Shown one piece after another: positions 1 to 11,479 of a stretch of 64,000 nt of DNA. The stretch is taken from the NCBI RefSeq assembly GCF_010015445.1, contig NC_053127.1, positions 11,700,776 to 11,764,775 of the forward strand, written 5' to 3'. The notes below the pieces were generated by a model. That model saw nothing but the letters and a program-made list of their open reading frames with translations. It was not told the DNA's origin and did not search any database. The first letter of the stretch is position 1, and each line of letters begins with the position of its first letter. This DNA is from Perca fluviatilis. Lineage: Eukaryota; Chordata; Actinopteri; Perciformes; Percidae. The translations under genes and the position numbers were made by a program.

Positions 1-927
1 CTTTGAACATCTCATCTGTAACATCTCATCTTCTCTAATTTTGCTAAATATCTCCATTAACTAAAAAAACACCAGCACTGGGCTGCATGAGGCTTCTGTC
101 TCAACAGGATGCGATAGCTCATAAGGTAATAAAGGCTGTGAAGTATACTTTAGGAGTGTAAGGGAAGGAAGAGGAGCACCATTAGGAAGCCTAATTTGCT
201 GAAAGCCTTACTTAACTATACTAAGTGCAGTAAACACCTTTAATCTGAATGAGTAATGTATCCCAATGCAACATATTACTGTGACCCATATGTCAAGGTG
301 TGACATAAGAAATGCTCAAGTTTCTACAGGTGGGATCTCATGCTTTTACAGGTACAGGTTTCCAAAGACTGTGCACACTTATTTTCACCTTGACCTTTGT
401 GATCTCAGCACTCTGAAAGTTACTCTATGATTCAGCCCCACACATAAACCTCACACGGTCACAAGGTACCTTTTACGTTTTATCCTCCGGCGAGATGCAT
501 CTTCAAAGGTATTCTCATGATCAAACAAATGTCTACCATCTGCCTGAAATGATAAAATGTTTGAATAGAGAAAAAACAGCATTTTAATTCAGTATTTCCA
601 CAGACTGTGCCACTTCACTGCTGTTCCTCTTCAGTTTGCTCATGCTGTAATATCTGGTAACAATAAGTCTTTATTAAAAGTCGTAAGTATGGATTGGGTT
701 AAGAAAGGGATATTCAAATAGCATTGCCCGGGGGCCACTTTTGCAAAATGACAAGAGGCCAGGGGCCAGTTATTAAACAAAGATTAATAATATTTATCAG
801 CTAAAATGATTAAACATGTAAAGGCCCATTACTCATCTGTCTTTGCAATTCTTTTTTTTCTTTCTTCAAATTAACTGAGGTAACTGAGGTCAGGTGTAAT
901 CGCAGGGACCTGTCAGGCTTATTTATA

Positions 928-1009
<82 letters not shown>

Positions 1010-1870
1010 ATACTCAACTCACTAAGTGATTAATTTGTCGTCCCTTTGTAAGATTTTGGCGCAGTGAAACTCTGTGGTACACCTTGGGATTGTATTCACC
1101 ATGTATCTTTAATTTACAAAAATGTGATGGCATCTCTTAAAGAAACTGATGATTCACCACAGAACTATAAACATATCCATGGATTTCCAGCATCTTGGAA
1201 ATGCATATTTAAAAAAGAATATATAAAGAAAGCAACAACTTCAATAACCATGATGATACACTTACTGGCCTGTATGGTAGCCACTATGGTAGCCACAGAT
1301 ACAGTTAAGCTTATGGATTCACTGTGCCTTCCACATGTACAGTATGTTTGAAATTAAAACATGATGATATATGAATATGTAAAAAAATATTATTTGAATA
1401 GCTTAGTATTGTAGGGAACCATTAAAAAGGTATGTGTAAAGTCTTTAGGCTGCCCTACACGTTATTGTAAGCTCAGTTTATTATGCAACTCAATTTTATA
1501 CAATATAAAATATAGTGGGTCCCTGCTCGTCTCTCTTTCAGGTTAGGGGTCCTTGGCCTAAAAAAACATTGAAGACCCCTGCTCTAAAGCACAGTAGAAA
1601 ACACATTTTATTTAAGAGTTAAATTTTGAAAAACGTATATCACGGTGATACCAGTATTAACTTGCTTTGACTAAGTATGTACAATAGAAACTGCCATAAT
1701 TAAACTTTTTCACATATTGCGTGCAGCTCATGCAAACATGTCATCTCTGTGTGACAGATCCAACTGTGACAGATTGAACTGTGAACAAGGTGTCAGCCAT
1801 ATTGTTGTGTCATATTTTTTGTTAGCAAAGCATCTCTTTCATTGCTTTTCCAATAATACACTCATGCATC
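1..1870. other. Intergenic DNA, no gene seen
   Basis: AT-rich non-coding DNA. I see no exon with plausible splice sites and no conserved protein; the open frames here are short and unlike known families. It holds an AT microsatellite (listed separately). Near 1540-1585 is a fragment with a 'ggggtccttgg...gaagacccctgct' signature, which recurs in degraded form near 63500-63560 and is probably an old dispersed repeat. Confidence 0.6.
925..1006. repeat. AT dinucleotide microsatellite
   Basis: About 80 bp of nearly pure alternating A and T, with a few interruptions at the left end. Length is probably variable between individuals. Confidence 0.95.
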
Positions 1871-2166
1871 TCATAGTTGAACTAACAATTCCATTAAGCT
1901 GTCAGCCTTTCCATGCCCATGCTTGGTTGATGAGACTTTACGTCTGAACACTTTATTCAAAGCCAACTGTTCTCTTTTTGAAATTTGTTTTCGTATCTCA
2001 GTAAAAAGGTATGCTCTTTCAGAGTTATCCTCAGAAGCCTCTGAGTCACCATGCCAGCCAGTGCTTAAGATTGGACGATGCTCACTGGCACAGAGCTCTG
2101 GCATGTCCGATTTTTGTCCATGTGAGTGTGTAGGGCTACCTCCCGTTGAACGCACAGAGGCAGTGT
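1871..2166 (-). CDS. Unassigned exon-like ORF, possible terminal coding exon
   Basis: On the minus strand a T-rich tract ending TTATTCAG precedes a 98-codon open frame that ends in a stop at 1871-1873. The predicted peptide is hydrophilic, with an acidic serine-rich stretch and then a basic stretch (TEIRKQISKREQLALNKVF), so it reads like a genuine C-terminal exon rather than random translation. I do not recognise the family, and no upstream exon joins it convincingly. The ORF at 3142-3378 on the same strand has a possible acceptor but no matching donor. It could be the last exon of a gene lying to the right with unrecognised exons, a transposon remnant, or chance. Confidence 0.25.
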
Positions 2167-4505
2167 CTGAATAAAAACACAAAATGAACACCACAGAAAA
2201 TATCCTTGCTGAAATAGATTCCCAATGCCAAAAGATAACAAAAATAGTCTGTGACCATGAATCAGCGGCGTTTTGCCTTGCAGCTTCCTAGACTGGGGTT
2301 GAAGTGAGCTTCATACTTTCTGTGTCCGAGAGGGTCCCTGTGACCTAAATGTCGTCATCCGCCCATGTCCTATAAAATCCCTAAATAGTTTTGTTGAAGA
2401 CTAGACTCCATTATACTTACAATATTACATAGTTTTGTTGGCTTGAATTGATTCTGATTGGTCAATTAGGACATAATTTGGTCTGTTATTTCTGAATAAC
2501 AGACTGTTATGGACACAGTTCTGATCATAGACTCTGGCAGACCAATTTTAAATTAATATTTTGTGTCAAATTTTTTATTTCTTTAGTAGGCTAGGCTAAG
2601 TAGCAGTGTAATAAGTAGTCAGGGTCCTGCATCACCCTGTCCGGGTTCAATTCCCAATAATGAGCCGCTTGCTCTTGATTATCCCTTACTTGTTTCATGG
2701 TCCTCATGTGTGTTTTCATAGACAAACAGCTTTCACATGGGATGCACAGTAGTCATACCATGGGTATGTTATCTAAGATAAAAGACACATGCTGTGCAGC
2801 TGCAATCATACCGATACTGGACATTTTGTTTTTTGCTGTGGACCTGGGTCACCATAGGAATCCATTGTCACGACTGTGAATCAATGTAGACTACAGATGC
2901 TGGTCTCTGCAAATGAGCATGCAACAAACATTTCAGAGCCACCTGTCTAAGTGAATTCTATAATGGTGATATTGACTTTTGGCAGGTTATTTCTTTAAAT
3001 TAGCATGTATGTAATGTATGGGAGATGCTAAACCTGCAGCAAGATTTTGTCAGTGTGGTGCAAAATTTGAGGAATGGATATTCCAGGCTCATATGAACAC
3101 CGCTCCCGTTATACATTTAACAGTCTCCGTCACAGTGTCTGTCAAACAAGGATCCGAGTGTGGCTCCAGTGGAGTTGTTCAGTTATGACGTCAAGTTGGC
3201 TATGCTGGAGATGAGATGGATTCAATCTTTTCTTGATTGATGATGCTGACAACAGCTGTTGGCAAGTCGGCCTGTCAGATGCTCGGTAGGCACCCAGAAT
3301 TTCCATGAGGGCCATCAGATCTCCTTGATTAAAGAAGACAACGCCCTGACAATATGTCACACCAACAGACCTGAAGGATATATTTTCACACAATTACACC
3401 GGTGTTGAAAATTCTGAAGTTTGCATACCGTGGCAACATGGTATGCAACAACAAATAAACAAATAAACAACAAATAAACCATCTTGCCCTTTAGCCTCTG
3501 CTAGATTTGGGCATGCTTTAGCCAGCTGCAGTTCAACATGTTTTCTCAAAGATGACTGATGAGTGCCCAATGTATTTTTAGCATGAGTGGCCACAGGTTC
3601 TGTTCTGAGCAGTTATCCCACTGGCCCTGAGTCTTTCACACTTTTACACGTGAGGCAGATGACTTTTCATTGATACTGTTAACCCCAATGTGGGCAAGGA
3701 GCCATTGGTTAATTGAGATTGTTCTGCTCCTCTGGAGCCAGCCATAGTCTTTCTGCTACTCCGGTAACTGGTTCCCCGAGGGGAGATATTTCATTATTTT
3801 ATCCTCAACTGAAATGCATCGCCTTATAAGCCTGGCCCATGAAAGGTTTTATTTGAATGCAGTGGGGCTCATTCATGTCATTGACACTATTCAAAGTGCA
3901 AGGGCCATGACCACATGCAGGTTTTTGAATTGTAGTGTGAGGTTATTTCACTGCTCCATGACAGCAATTCTCATTTTCTCCAGGGTATGTTGGATAAGGA
4001 GGAAAAGTCTTTTTCACCTTTCAGACCTAGACACACAGATCAAACCCATGTTGGCACTCATCTTCACGACCCATCTACTGAACTGTGGGTTGGACGCTGC
4101 CTACTTGTGTTAATCAGGCCTCCCTAGGGATGGTGTGATTTGCTGATCTTGACATGTAAAAGTAATTTAACCAACTCCCCACAGAGAGAACAGAGAGTGC
4201 ATGTATGGGCGAGTGAGAGAGCAAGAAAAGAACATAATTTCATTTAGTAATTGTGTAATGTAGTTCTGCGCAATTCTATGGTTTATAAGTGAAGTGTATG
4301 GAGCTACACTGCAGAGTCTCTGCTAACGATGACAGCCAGAGATGAACATGTAACAGCAGTTTTGTGTGAGTGGGTTCATCTTGGATTGAACGTGCATCAA
4401 CAGATTCATGCCATATGCATGTCCCCCATATGTAAAAGATATCAGGCTGTCATATGGGTTCTTGCAAATATGCGGTGATCCACACCTTTGGGTCACTATA
4501 TACCT
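2167..4505. other. Intergenic DNA, no supportable gene
   Basis: Several open frames of 60-100 codons occur on both strands (for example 3142-3393 minus, 3394-3594 minus, 3814-4113 plus). None matches a family I know and none has a full set of splice signals. No tRNA or other RNA gene was recognised. Confidence 0.5.
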
Positions 4506-4939
4506 AGTCTATATCCACCACGTTCCACTTCCAGGATTGCTCCGTTGCTGCCGGAAATTCCGTCAGATGTCACTCTTTTTGGCCGGATGTCCGGTACCTT
4601 CCGCTTTCTTTGTTGGAATTTTCAACTATGGTTGATTTCTGAGGACTATGGTTAACTGCTCCTCAGATCTCTGCAGGGTAAATCCAGACAGCTAGCTAGA
4701 CTATCTGTCCAATCTGAGTTTTCTGTTTTGAACGTACATAAACCTTTATTACCCAAGGCTATTTTGCAGCAGAAACCGTGCTCCGTGCGGCACCTAGCGC
4801 CGCCCATGACGATTTTGTGATTGGTTTAAAGATATGACAATAAACCACAGCACGTTTCTCTCCCATCCCGGAATGCTGTGTGAACTAGCCAGACCCCTTC
4901 TCCACAGCGCTGTGGAGGAAGGTCTGGCAATGCGAGACT
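4506..4939 (+). repeat. Dispersed repeat family A, copy 1
   Basis: Begins AGTCTATATCCAC and ends GGCAATGCGAGACT. It shares 'cacttcc.ggattgct', 'ctcctcagatctctgcaggg' and a terminal 'ctgtggaggaaggtctggcaa' block with copies at 5103, 11858 and 62556. Flanking 11-mers (4495-4505 and 4940-4950) agree at 7 of 11 positions, compatible with an eroded target-site duplication. No coding capacity is seen. Confidence 0.75.
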
Positions 4940-5102
4940 ACTATTGGCCCATAGCGAGACACAAAATGCTTATGGTTACATACCCAATCTCCGTTCTCTG
5001 ATTACATAATAAAAGGTTTCTCACCTGAACAGCCTTTTGGTGCCTCCATTCCCCACCGCCATCATAATACTGCTCTAAACTAGATAAACAGACCTTTAGG
5101 CT

Positions 5103-5563
5103 AGTCTCGCATTGCCAGACCTTCTTCCACAGCGCTGCGAAGGAAGGTCTTGCTAGTCCACACAGCACTCCTGGATGGGAGAAAAACGTGCTCTGGTTTA
5201 TTGGCATTTCTTTAAACCAATCACAATAGTCATGGGCGGCGCTAATCTCTGCACGGAGCCACAGTGTCGCTGGAAAATAGCTAAAATAGAAGGAACTTGT
5301 TTATGGTGGAACATGTATATGTTCAAAAGTTGTTGTAGTTGTGCAACAGAAAACTCGGACAGATAGTCTAGCTAGCTGTATTGATTTACCCTGCAGATAT
5401 CTGAGAAAAGGTTAACCATAATTCTCATAAATCTACCGGAGTTTAAAAGGTCAACACAAAGGAAGTCCAAGACAATGGATATCCGGCCTAAATGAGTGAA
5501 ATCCGGCGAAATTTTCGTCTGCAACGTAGCAATCCCAGAAGTGAAATGTTGTGGATATGGACT
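5103..5563 (-). repeat. Dispersed repeat family A, copy 2
   Basis: Inverted relative to copy 1. It starts agtctcgcattgcc and ends in the reverse complement of agtccatatccac. It is flanked by the direct repeat acctttagRct at 5092-5102 and 5564-5574, 11 bp with one mismatch, which is a convincing target-site duplication. Confidence 0.85.
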
Positions 5564-5714
5564 ACCTTTAGACTGATGCATGCTCCTTCAAATATGCTGT
5601 TTTTCTGATAGGAGCATTCAGACTGTACAGACAGGAGATCTGTATCACCAAATTTGTTATACTTTCCAAACTTGACACTGCAGCAGCTGCCATATGTGCA
5701 TAGCATAAAAAGGA

Positions 5715-6075
5715 AGGCCAAAAAAAACCCCCACCCCTTTTTCCAAAAACCCCCACCCCCCCCCCCCACTACACACACACCCTTAAAAAACACAACCACC
5801 AACCCCCCCTGCCCGCGCGCGAGGGGGGGGGTAAATGGGCAAGAGTCCAAACATTGGGGGCTGCGAAAAAACAAGTTTTGAACAATGTCCATATTTTTTT
5901 TTTTTATCTTAATTTTTTTTTTTTTAATTAAAATTTTTTTATTCATTTTTTTTCTACATTTTTTTTTTTTACCCTTTTTTTTTTCCCCAAAAACACACCC
6001 CCCAAAAAAAACACGCACCCCCCCCCTTTACCCATAAAAAAAATAAAAAATTTTCCCTCCCCCCTTTTTTTTGAT
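5715..6075. repeat. Homopolymer-rich anomalous tract, possible assembly or sequencing artefact
   Basis: About 360 bp made almost entirely of consecutive runs of A, C, G or T (runs of 5 to 14), quite unlike the surrounding sequence. The long minus-strand frame through here (5488-6018) is lysine-, phenylalanine- and glycine-run artefact and not a gene. Noisy long-read consensus is the simplest explanation; a genuine low-complexity locus is possible. Confidence 0.7.
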
Positions 6076-7635
6076 CAGCTGCACCAAGGACGACTACTGC
6101 TGCTTTATCATTCAAGGTAGCTACTCAAGTACATACGATTTCCATTGTGGCGGGGATCTGCATCATCTGATTGTCTTAAAGCTCAGATGCCCACATTTAT
6201 ACAGGTGTTTGTGTGTGTGACTCATTATCATTATTCAAATGCTCCACTGTGTGCAATGTGTCACTGTGCTATTAGGTGAAATGTTAGTATGTTGGTATCT
6301 GCAGCATGATTTACATACCAATTAGTACCAAAAACTAATACAGATAATATGTGTGTGTGGAGATTTGTGGTGTTCGTATTTGTTTATACTCTCTACGTTG
6401 GAGTGGGAAGCATTTTTTTTTATTTATTATTTGTTCTGCTATATCCCACATTAACTTTTTCACCCTGATTTAGCGTATCATAAGTGTTTCTGTCATACCA
6501 TTATATTGGCTTCCTATAGCACTCACTGCCAAGTGTGTGACCTACAGAATAACCCAAATTGTTTGAACCAGTATTAGAGGAAAAAGTTCCTATGAAACCT
6601 ACTGACAGTGAGGTCTAAAGATTATTTCAGGGAAACTGCTGCGGTTTGTTTTTTTAGATAATTTCTCAATGCTTGTGACCACAAAAAGCCAAATTTCCTC
6701 CGCCTTCATTGCATTGGAGTTAAGGCAAAAATCTCAGAGGCACATATTTTACAAGCTGGATAAATAAAAACCAAATCTGTTTGCACGGCTATAGATATCA
6801 CTAAGTGGATTGTGTCCTGCATATATTCAACTAGTCATCTTCGTTTCTTTATGTTAGCTTCTTTCTCTCACCTCATTTTTACATACATTGTTGAAAGTCC
6901 CCTGTCCAACTGTAAACATGAATAAAACCTGAAAATCAGTTTTCTGTTAGTATTACCCTTATATGCGTCGATGAATATTCTAATCAGGTCCGTGCCCTTC
7001 TCTCCAGTAGTTTTAATATGTTTATCAAAGTAGTGTCTTAGTTGAAGGTATCTGAAGAAATCTTCCTTCTCTAAATTGTATATATCTATGAATATCTTTT
7101 TGAAAGGTATCCAAACAGTCAGTGGAGGATATTATACAGTACGAAGTGATACTTGAATTCGTCCAGTGTTTGAATCTACTGTTACTGAGGACTAGTTTAG
7201 GACTGTATTTAAGCTGATTTTGGTTTCCAACTTCGCCCCAGGTGTGTCTGTTAAAACACGGACGGAGACAACTTATCTCTTTTGACGCTTTATTACATAA
7301 AGCAACAGTACAAACATGGGCGTGGGTAGCTCTGCTACGGCTGTGTGTTTGTGTGTGTGGTTCTGCAAAGAAATAAATAACATTGTGAAGGCTACCATAC
7401 ATAATGCATTGGAAGTATACATATAGGCTAGCAAACAACAACGACAACAACCCCACTATTAATCACACTATATCAATGCAATGTAACTACTGCAGCATAA
7501 TACAATACAATAATAATACAATAATGTAGCTAAATACAAAAGTGAGCAAGGGCTTCCAACAATCTGCATTATAAATCAACAGCCACTTGCAAACTAGCTA
7601 TAACAGGTGAATAACACAAACATCGAAATTACCAA
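6076..7635. other. Intergenic DNA, nothing recognised
   Basis: No coding exon, RNA gene or recognised repeat. The 143-codon minus frame at 7025-7456 has no family resemblance and no supporting splice context. Confidence 0.5.
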
Positions 7636-8506
7636 GGCAAGGCAAGGCATGGCAGCTTTATTTGTATAGCACATTTCAGCAACAGGGCAATTCAAAGTGC
7701 TTTACATAAAACATTAAAGAGCAGTTAGAAAACGATTAAAAACAAATTAAAACATTTAAAGACAAGAATAAAATTGATAGTGCAGTACAAGAATTTAAAA
7801 AACAGATAAAATACGCGAATAAAAGTTACAGTGCAGTATAAGAAATTAAACATTAAAGAGCAGTTATCGAGTGTCATACAGTGTCATCAATGCAACTTCA
7901 GTATAACAAATGAACAGTTATTTAAAGAAAGGCAACATCAAAAAGATTAAGATCGTTCTTTAGCTTTGATTTAAAAGAACTGCGAGTTGCTGCAGACCTG
8001 CAGTTTTCTGGGAGTTTGTTCCAGATATGTGGAGCATAAAAACTGAATGCTGCTTCCCCCTGTTTAGTTCTGACTCTGGGGACAACAAGTAGACCTGTCC
8101 CAGACGACCTGAGAGGTCTGGGTAGGTCATAGTGTAGCAGCAGATCAGAAATGTATTTTGCCCCTAAATCGTTTAGTGATTTATAAACCAGCAAAAGTAT
8201 TTTGAAATCAATTCTTTGAGGCACTGGAAGCCAGTGTAGAGACTTCAGTACTGGAGTGATGTGATCCACTTTCTTGGTCTTAGTGAGGACTCGAGCAGCA
8301 GCGCTCTGAATCAGCTGCAGCTGTCTGATTGATTTTTTAGGGAGACCTGTAAAGAGACCGTTACAGTAGTCAAGTCTACTGAAGATAAAAGCATGGACAA
8401 GTTTTTCCAAATCCTGCTGAGACATAAGTCCTTTAACCCTTGATATATTTTTAAGGTGGTAATAGGCTGACTTTGTAATTGTCTTAATGTGGCTGAAAAT
8501 TCCCAT
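7636..8506 (-). mobile_element. L2-like LINE remnant, 3' end
   Basis: A minus-strand non-LTR retrotransposon fragment. The open frame 7922-8506 encodes the post-polymerase C-terminus typical of fish L2/Maui-type elements, with hallmark stretches such as SRLDYCNGLFTGLP, LQLIQSAAARVLT and HITPVLKSLHWLPV. Downstream on the same strand come the conserved 3' tail (a 'gcactttgaattgccctg' type block) and the terminal iterated tgcctt/gccttgcc motif near 7636-7655. The reverse transcriptase core is missing, so the copy is 5' truncated and inactive. Confidence 0.88.
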
Positions 8507-8690
8507 CGGACAGAGTCAAAAGCCTTTTCGGCATCAAGACTTATAACTATTCCATGTCACCATTTCTCATATGGTCAATGAGGTGGAGAGCCCGTCTCAC
8601 ATTATCCTGGGTTCGCCTATTTTTTTCAAAGCCTGTCTGGTCTGTGTCTATCAGATCCGGGATTATGTTTTCCAGTCATTTTTGCAAGTA
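8507..8690 (-). pseudogene. L1 reverse transcriptase fragment
   Basis: Minus-strand translation, with frameshifts, gives [10 protein letters not shown] followed by [17 protein letters not shown] and then AEKAFDSVRW-like residues, as in the palm region of L1 reverse transcriptases. A stop and a frameshift separate the two halves. Confidence 0.75.
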
Positions 8691-8955
8691 TTGCAACATG
8701 GCATCATGACTTTGAAAAAAAAACGGTTGAAAAACGCCACACGCGGGACGCTATCCCGGCTCTCCTGGATGAAAGTCCTGTATTTTACCCATCTTCGCAC
8801 TTACGTCCTTTCATACTACTTGCTGTGGCGAAAATTCACATGTAATGTAGATCAATGGTGGCCGAATGGCGTTGCTAAACACGCTTAAAAGCGATTATGC
8901 GTCTTGATAACACGCCAAAATGGCATACGAATTGGCGCGCCATACATACGCCACT

Positions 8956-9291
8956 TTATGAGATCAGTCTGTGTATTGACGCATATAATCCATAATCTAT
9001 GTTTAAAACTGATATAGGTCTATAAGAGCTGCAGTCTGTTTTGTTTTTACCCATTTTAGGAATTACTGAAATTACTGCTCGTCTCCAGGACAACGGGGTC
9101 TCGCCACCTCCCAGAACATAGTTAAAACAATCCTTGAGCATTGGTGTTATTGTTTCCCTGAGGGTTTTATACCATTCTGATGGGTACCCATCGGCACCTG
9201 CCATTTTATTTGCTTTCAATCTTGATATTTTGTCGGTTATCTCCTGGGTAATTATTTTGTTCTGCTCTGTCCCTACAGATGGTAAATTCAA
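8956..9291 (-). pseudogene. L1 reverse transcriptase N-terminal fragment
   Basis: The minus-strand frame includes ITDKISRLKANKMAGADGYP, a SEWYKT motif, SWRRAVISVIPK and a CSSYRPISVLN-like motif. These are the start of the RT domain of L1-type elements (the 'PGPDG...P.E.Y' and 'YRPIS' blocks). Downstream sequence is interrupted. Confidence 0.85.
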
Positions 9292-9296
9292 AGACG

Positions 9297-9712
9297 TTAG
9301 AAAGGATGATATGACAGTTGTCCGAGGTTGAGCATATCATTTTGTGTAGTACATTTCAAAGGCATTTTGTCTTCCAAATTATGATACATGTCATTGGTCC
9401 TGGGGTCCTTCACTTTATGTATAAATCTCTCAGCCTGTTGTTTCCGTATTCTCCATGCAAGTAGTTTCTTAGACTTAGGGCCATTCTCATAGACATTTTG
9501 TTTAACCTTTGTGTTGTCCTTCGGGTCCCGGTGACCCGAAGGACAATACAATTTACATTATTTGAAATTAGTTTAGCTACCCCCCTCGCACTTCCTGTTT
9601 CGAAGGAGGAGTAATATGAGTTTTTGAAACCCATTTTCCGCAACTTTTTATGTTCAATATTTGGAGGATGTGTTTCTTGCCAGAAGATTAGGTCTTGTTT
9701 TTCCCTTTTCAT
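9297..9712 (-). pseudogene. L1 AP-endonuclease fragment
   Basis: Minus-strand frames at 9410-9712 and 9297-9551 carry DLIFWQETHPP, the conserved QETH endonuclease motif, and a following SSFETGSARGVA block typical of L1 ORF2 endonucleases. A palindromic repeat around 9507-9545 breaks the reading frame. Confidence 0.82.
9507..9545. repeat. Short palindromic repeat inside the L1 remnant
   Basis: TTTGTGTTGTCCTTCGGGTC and GTGACCCGAAGGACAA form a hairpin of roughly 15-16 bp per arm. A related sequence (gggtcctggtgacccgaaggacaacacaaggg) lies at 33341-33372, so it is a dispersed motif and not part of the L1. Confidence 0.7.
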
Positions 9713-9992
9713 TTTGGCGATTACTTCTTTTTATAGGATTATGTAATCCGTTTACATTAAGGGTGATTATTCTGTATTTTTTAATGAGGCATTTCTGTCA
9801 ATAGAAAAGAAACAATGTTTACCAAGACGTTTCAGCATCCCTGGAAGGCCTGAACAAATGAACTTCTGTCTGTGAATCGAAATGAAACTTAACACATAAA
9901 TACAAACGCTTAACATTAGTGACTTCCATCTCTTAAGTATGAATTCTACTCCCAAAACAGGAGGGGAAGCCCTACATCTGGAAGGGGCCCCT

Positions 9993-10770
9993 CTAAGTGT
10001 GGACCAAAATATGGTAGGCTACACTCTTACCGGCCTTTTCAAAAGCTACTCCGTCACTCATAGCGCTGTCGTTGCGTCGAAATCCCTTTAGTTTCTCCTG
10101 GATGTGTTTCATGCGTGCATCCAGGTGACGACGTGATGTAGCACCTGCAGTTTCCCAGGGTGGTCGTCTCCGTCTCGCCACGGGTGTAGCACGGTCTTCC
10201 GCCAGAGTCCCGGCTCTGCTGTTGTAGATAACTGCACCGGTGTCGAGAAACACTCTGAGTTTTGCTGGGTGAAGAGTCTCAAAACGGAGCCCCTGTTCTT
10301 TAAGCGCCTTTCTGATGGTGGAGTAAGCCTTTTTTTCATAACTATTTCGGTTGGGTAGTCTTGTTCGACAAAAACACTCCCGTCGTATTGGATGTCATTC
10401 TTTTTCCAGGTGGTGCTCTTTGGTTTTATACTCCAGGAAATAGACAACCATAGACCTCGGGTTAGCACGTTGCAGTGGTTTGGCTCCAAGGGACCGGTGA
10501 CAGCGTTGTATAGCGAGGGTGACATCGGGGAGGGACAGCTCCGCTTTAATAAATGTCTCTAAGAACTCCTGTACATTGTCTCCCTTGGCCCCCTCTGGGA
10601 TCCTGTGGATGCGTATGCTGTTTCTGTGTGAGCGCGACTCTGAGTCCGTCAGCCGGGCTTGTAATTTCTCTTGGAGCGCCAAAGTGTGGGAAAGCAACTC
10701 ACTGTTTTCTGCACCCCGCTCCTCCATGTCAGCCACTCTCTGATCCGTCTCCTCGACTCTCGCTTATTTC
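9993..10770 (-). pseudogene. L1 ORF1p fragments (coiled coil, RRM and C-terminal region)
   Basis: The minus-strand frame 10395-10736 encodes a heptad-rich start then SRRNSIRIHRIPEG-like residues, NVQEFLETFIKAEL and IQRCHRSLG, as in the RRM-like centre of L1 ORF1 proteins. A shifted frame at 10109-10440 supplies the C-terminal nucleic-acid-binding region (IQYDGSVFVEQDYPTEIV). Several stops and frameshifts are present. Confidence 0.78.
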
Positions 10771-10772
10771 TT

Positions 10773-11061
10773 TTAAAGGTCCCATGACATGGTGCTTTTT
10801 GGATGCTTTTATATAGAGCTTAGTGGTCCCCTAATACTGTATCTGAAGTCTTATGACCTATATAGCCTTATGACCTCATAAGGAGAAGATTCCAGATCGG
10901 CCCATCTGAGCTTTCATTTTCTCAAAGGCAGAGCAGGATACCCAGGGCTCGGTTTACACCTATTGCCAATTCTAGGCACTGGGGGACCATAGGCAGGCTG
11001 GGGGAACGCATATTACTGTTAAAAAACTCAAAGTGAAATTGTCATGCCATGGGACCTTTAA
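10773..11061. mobile_element. TTAA-type MITE, family B copy 1
   Basis: Non-coding 289-bp element with inverted termini TTAAAGGTCCCATGACATGG and CCATGGGACCTTTAA. A longer family member at 28871-29360 shares both termini and the interior ('agattccagatcggcccatctgagctttcattttctc' type block). It lies inside the L1 ORF1 remnant. Confidence 0.88.
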
Positions 11062-11479
11062 ATCAGTGTTGGAGCCATTACACCACTTTGTCTTGTTTGT
11101 ATAGGCTACCATGTTGGTTATGTCAATGTGCAGTTTTATGTTTGAGCACTGGGTGGAGCATTGCCTTTGGGAAGGCATAAAGGTAATCATCCACAGGTAC
11201 ACAGGTGTGTGGAAAACGGGGAAAGCAGACAGCTTTTCACCGTGTTTGTCGCATTTGTCGTGTCAGTGTTTAAATTGTTTGCCAAGGAAAATGGATAGAA
11301 CTAAACCAGAAATGAAATGGACTGTATGCTTGTGCGAAGGTAAGCAGGCCGTTACTGAAAATACATGGGTCACAGCACCGAAATGCAGACAAATTGTGGA
11401 CATTGATTATTGGCACGCAGAACACGCGTCCAAGCAAGTTCTCCCCTGATCCCACCGTATTGGCCTAATGTAGGAATTG

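Noticed and set aside
5488..6018. 176-codon minus frame
   Set aside because: It is driven by homopolymer runs in an anomalous tract, with no protein-like composition.
7025..7456. 143-codon minus frame as a gene
   Set aside because: No known motif, no credible splice context, and composition matches random AT-rich DNA with a short CA run.
10773..11061. A CRISPR-like or palindromic regulatory array
   Set aside because: The inverted ends are explained as MITE termini. No regularly spaced direct repeats with unique spacers occur anywhere in the window.
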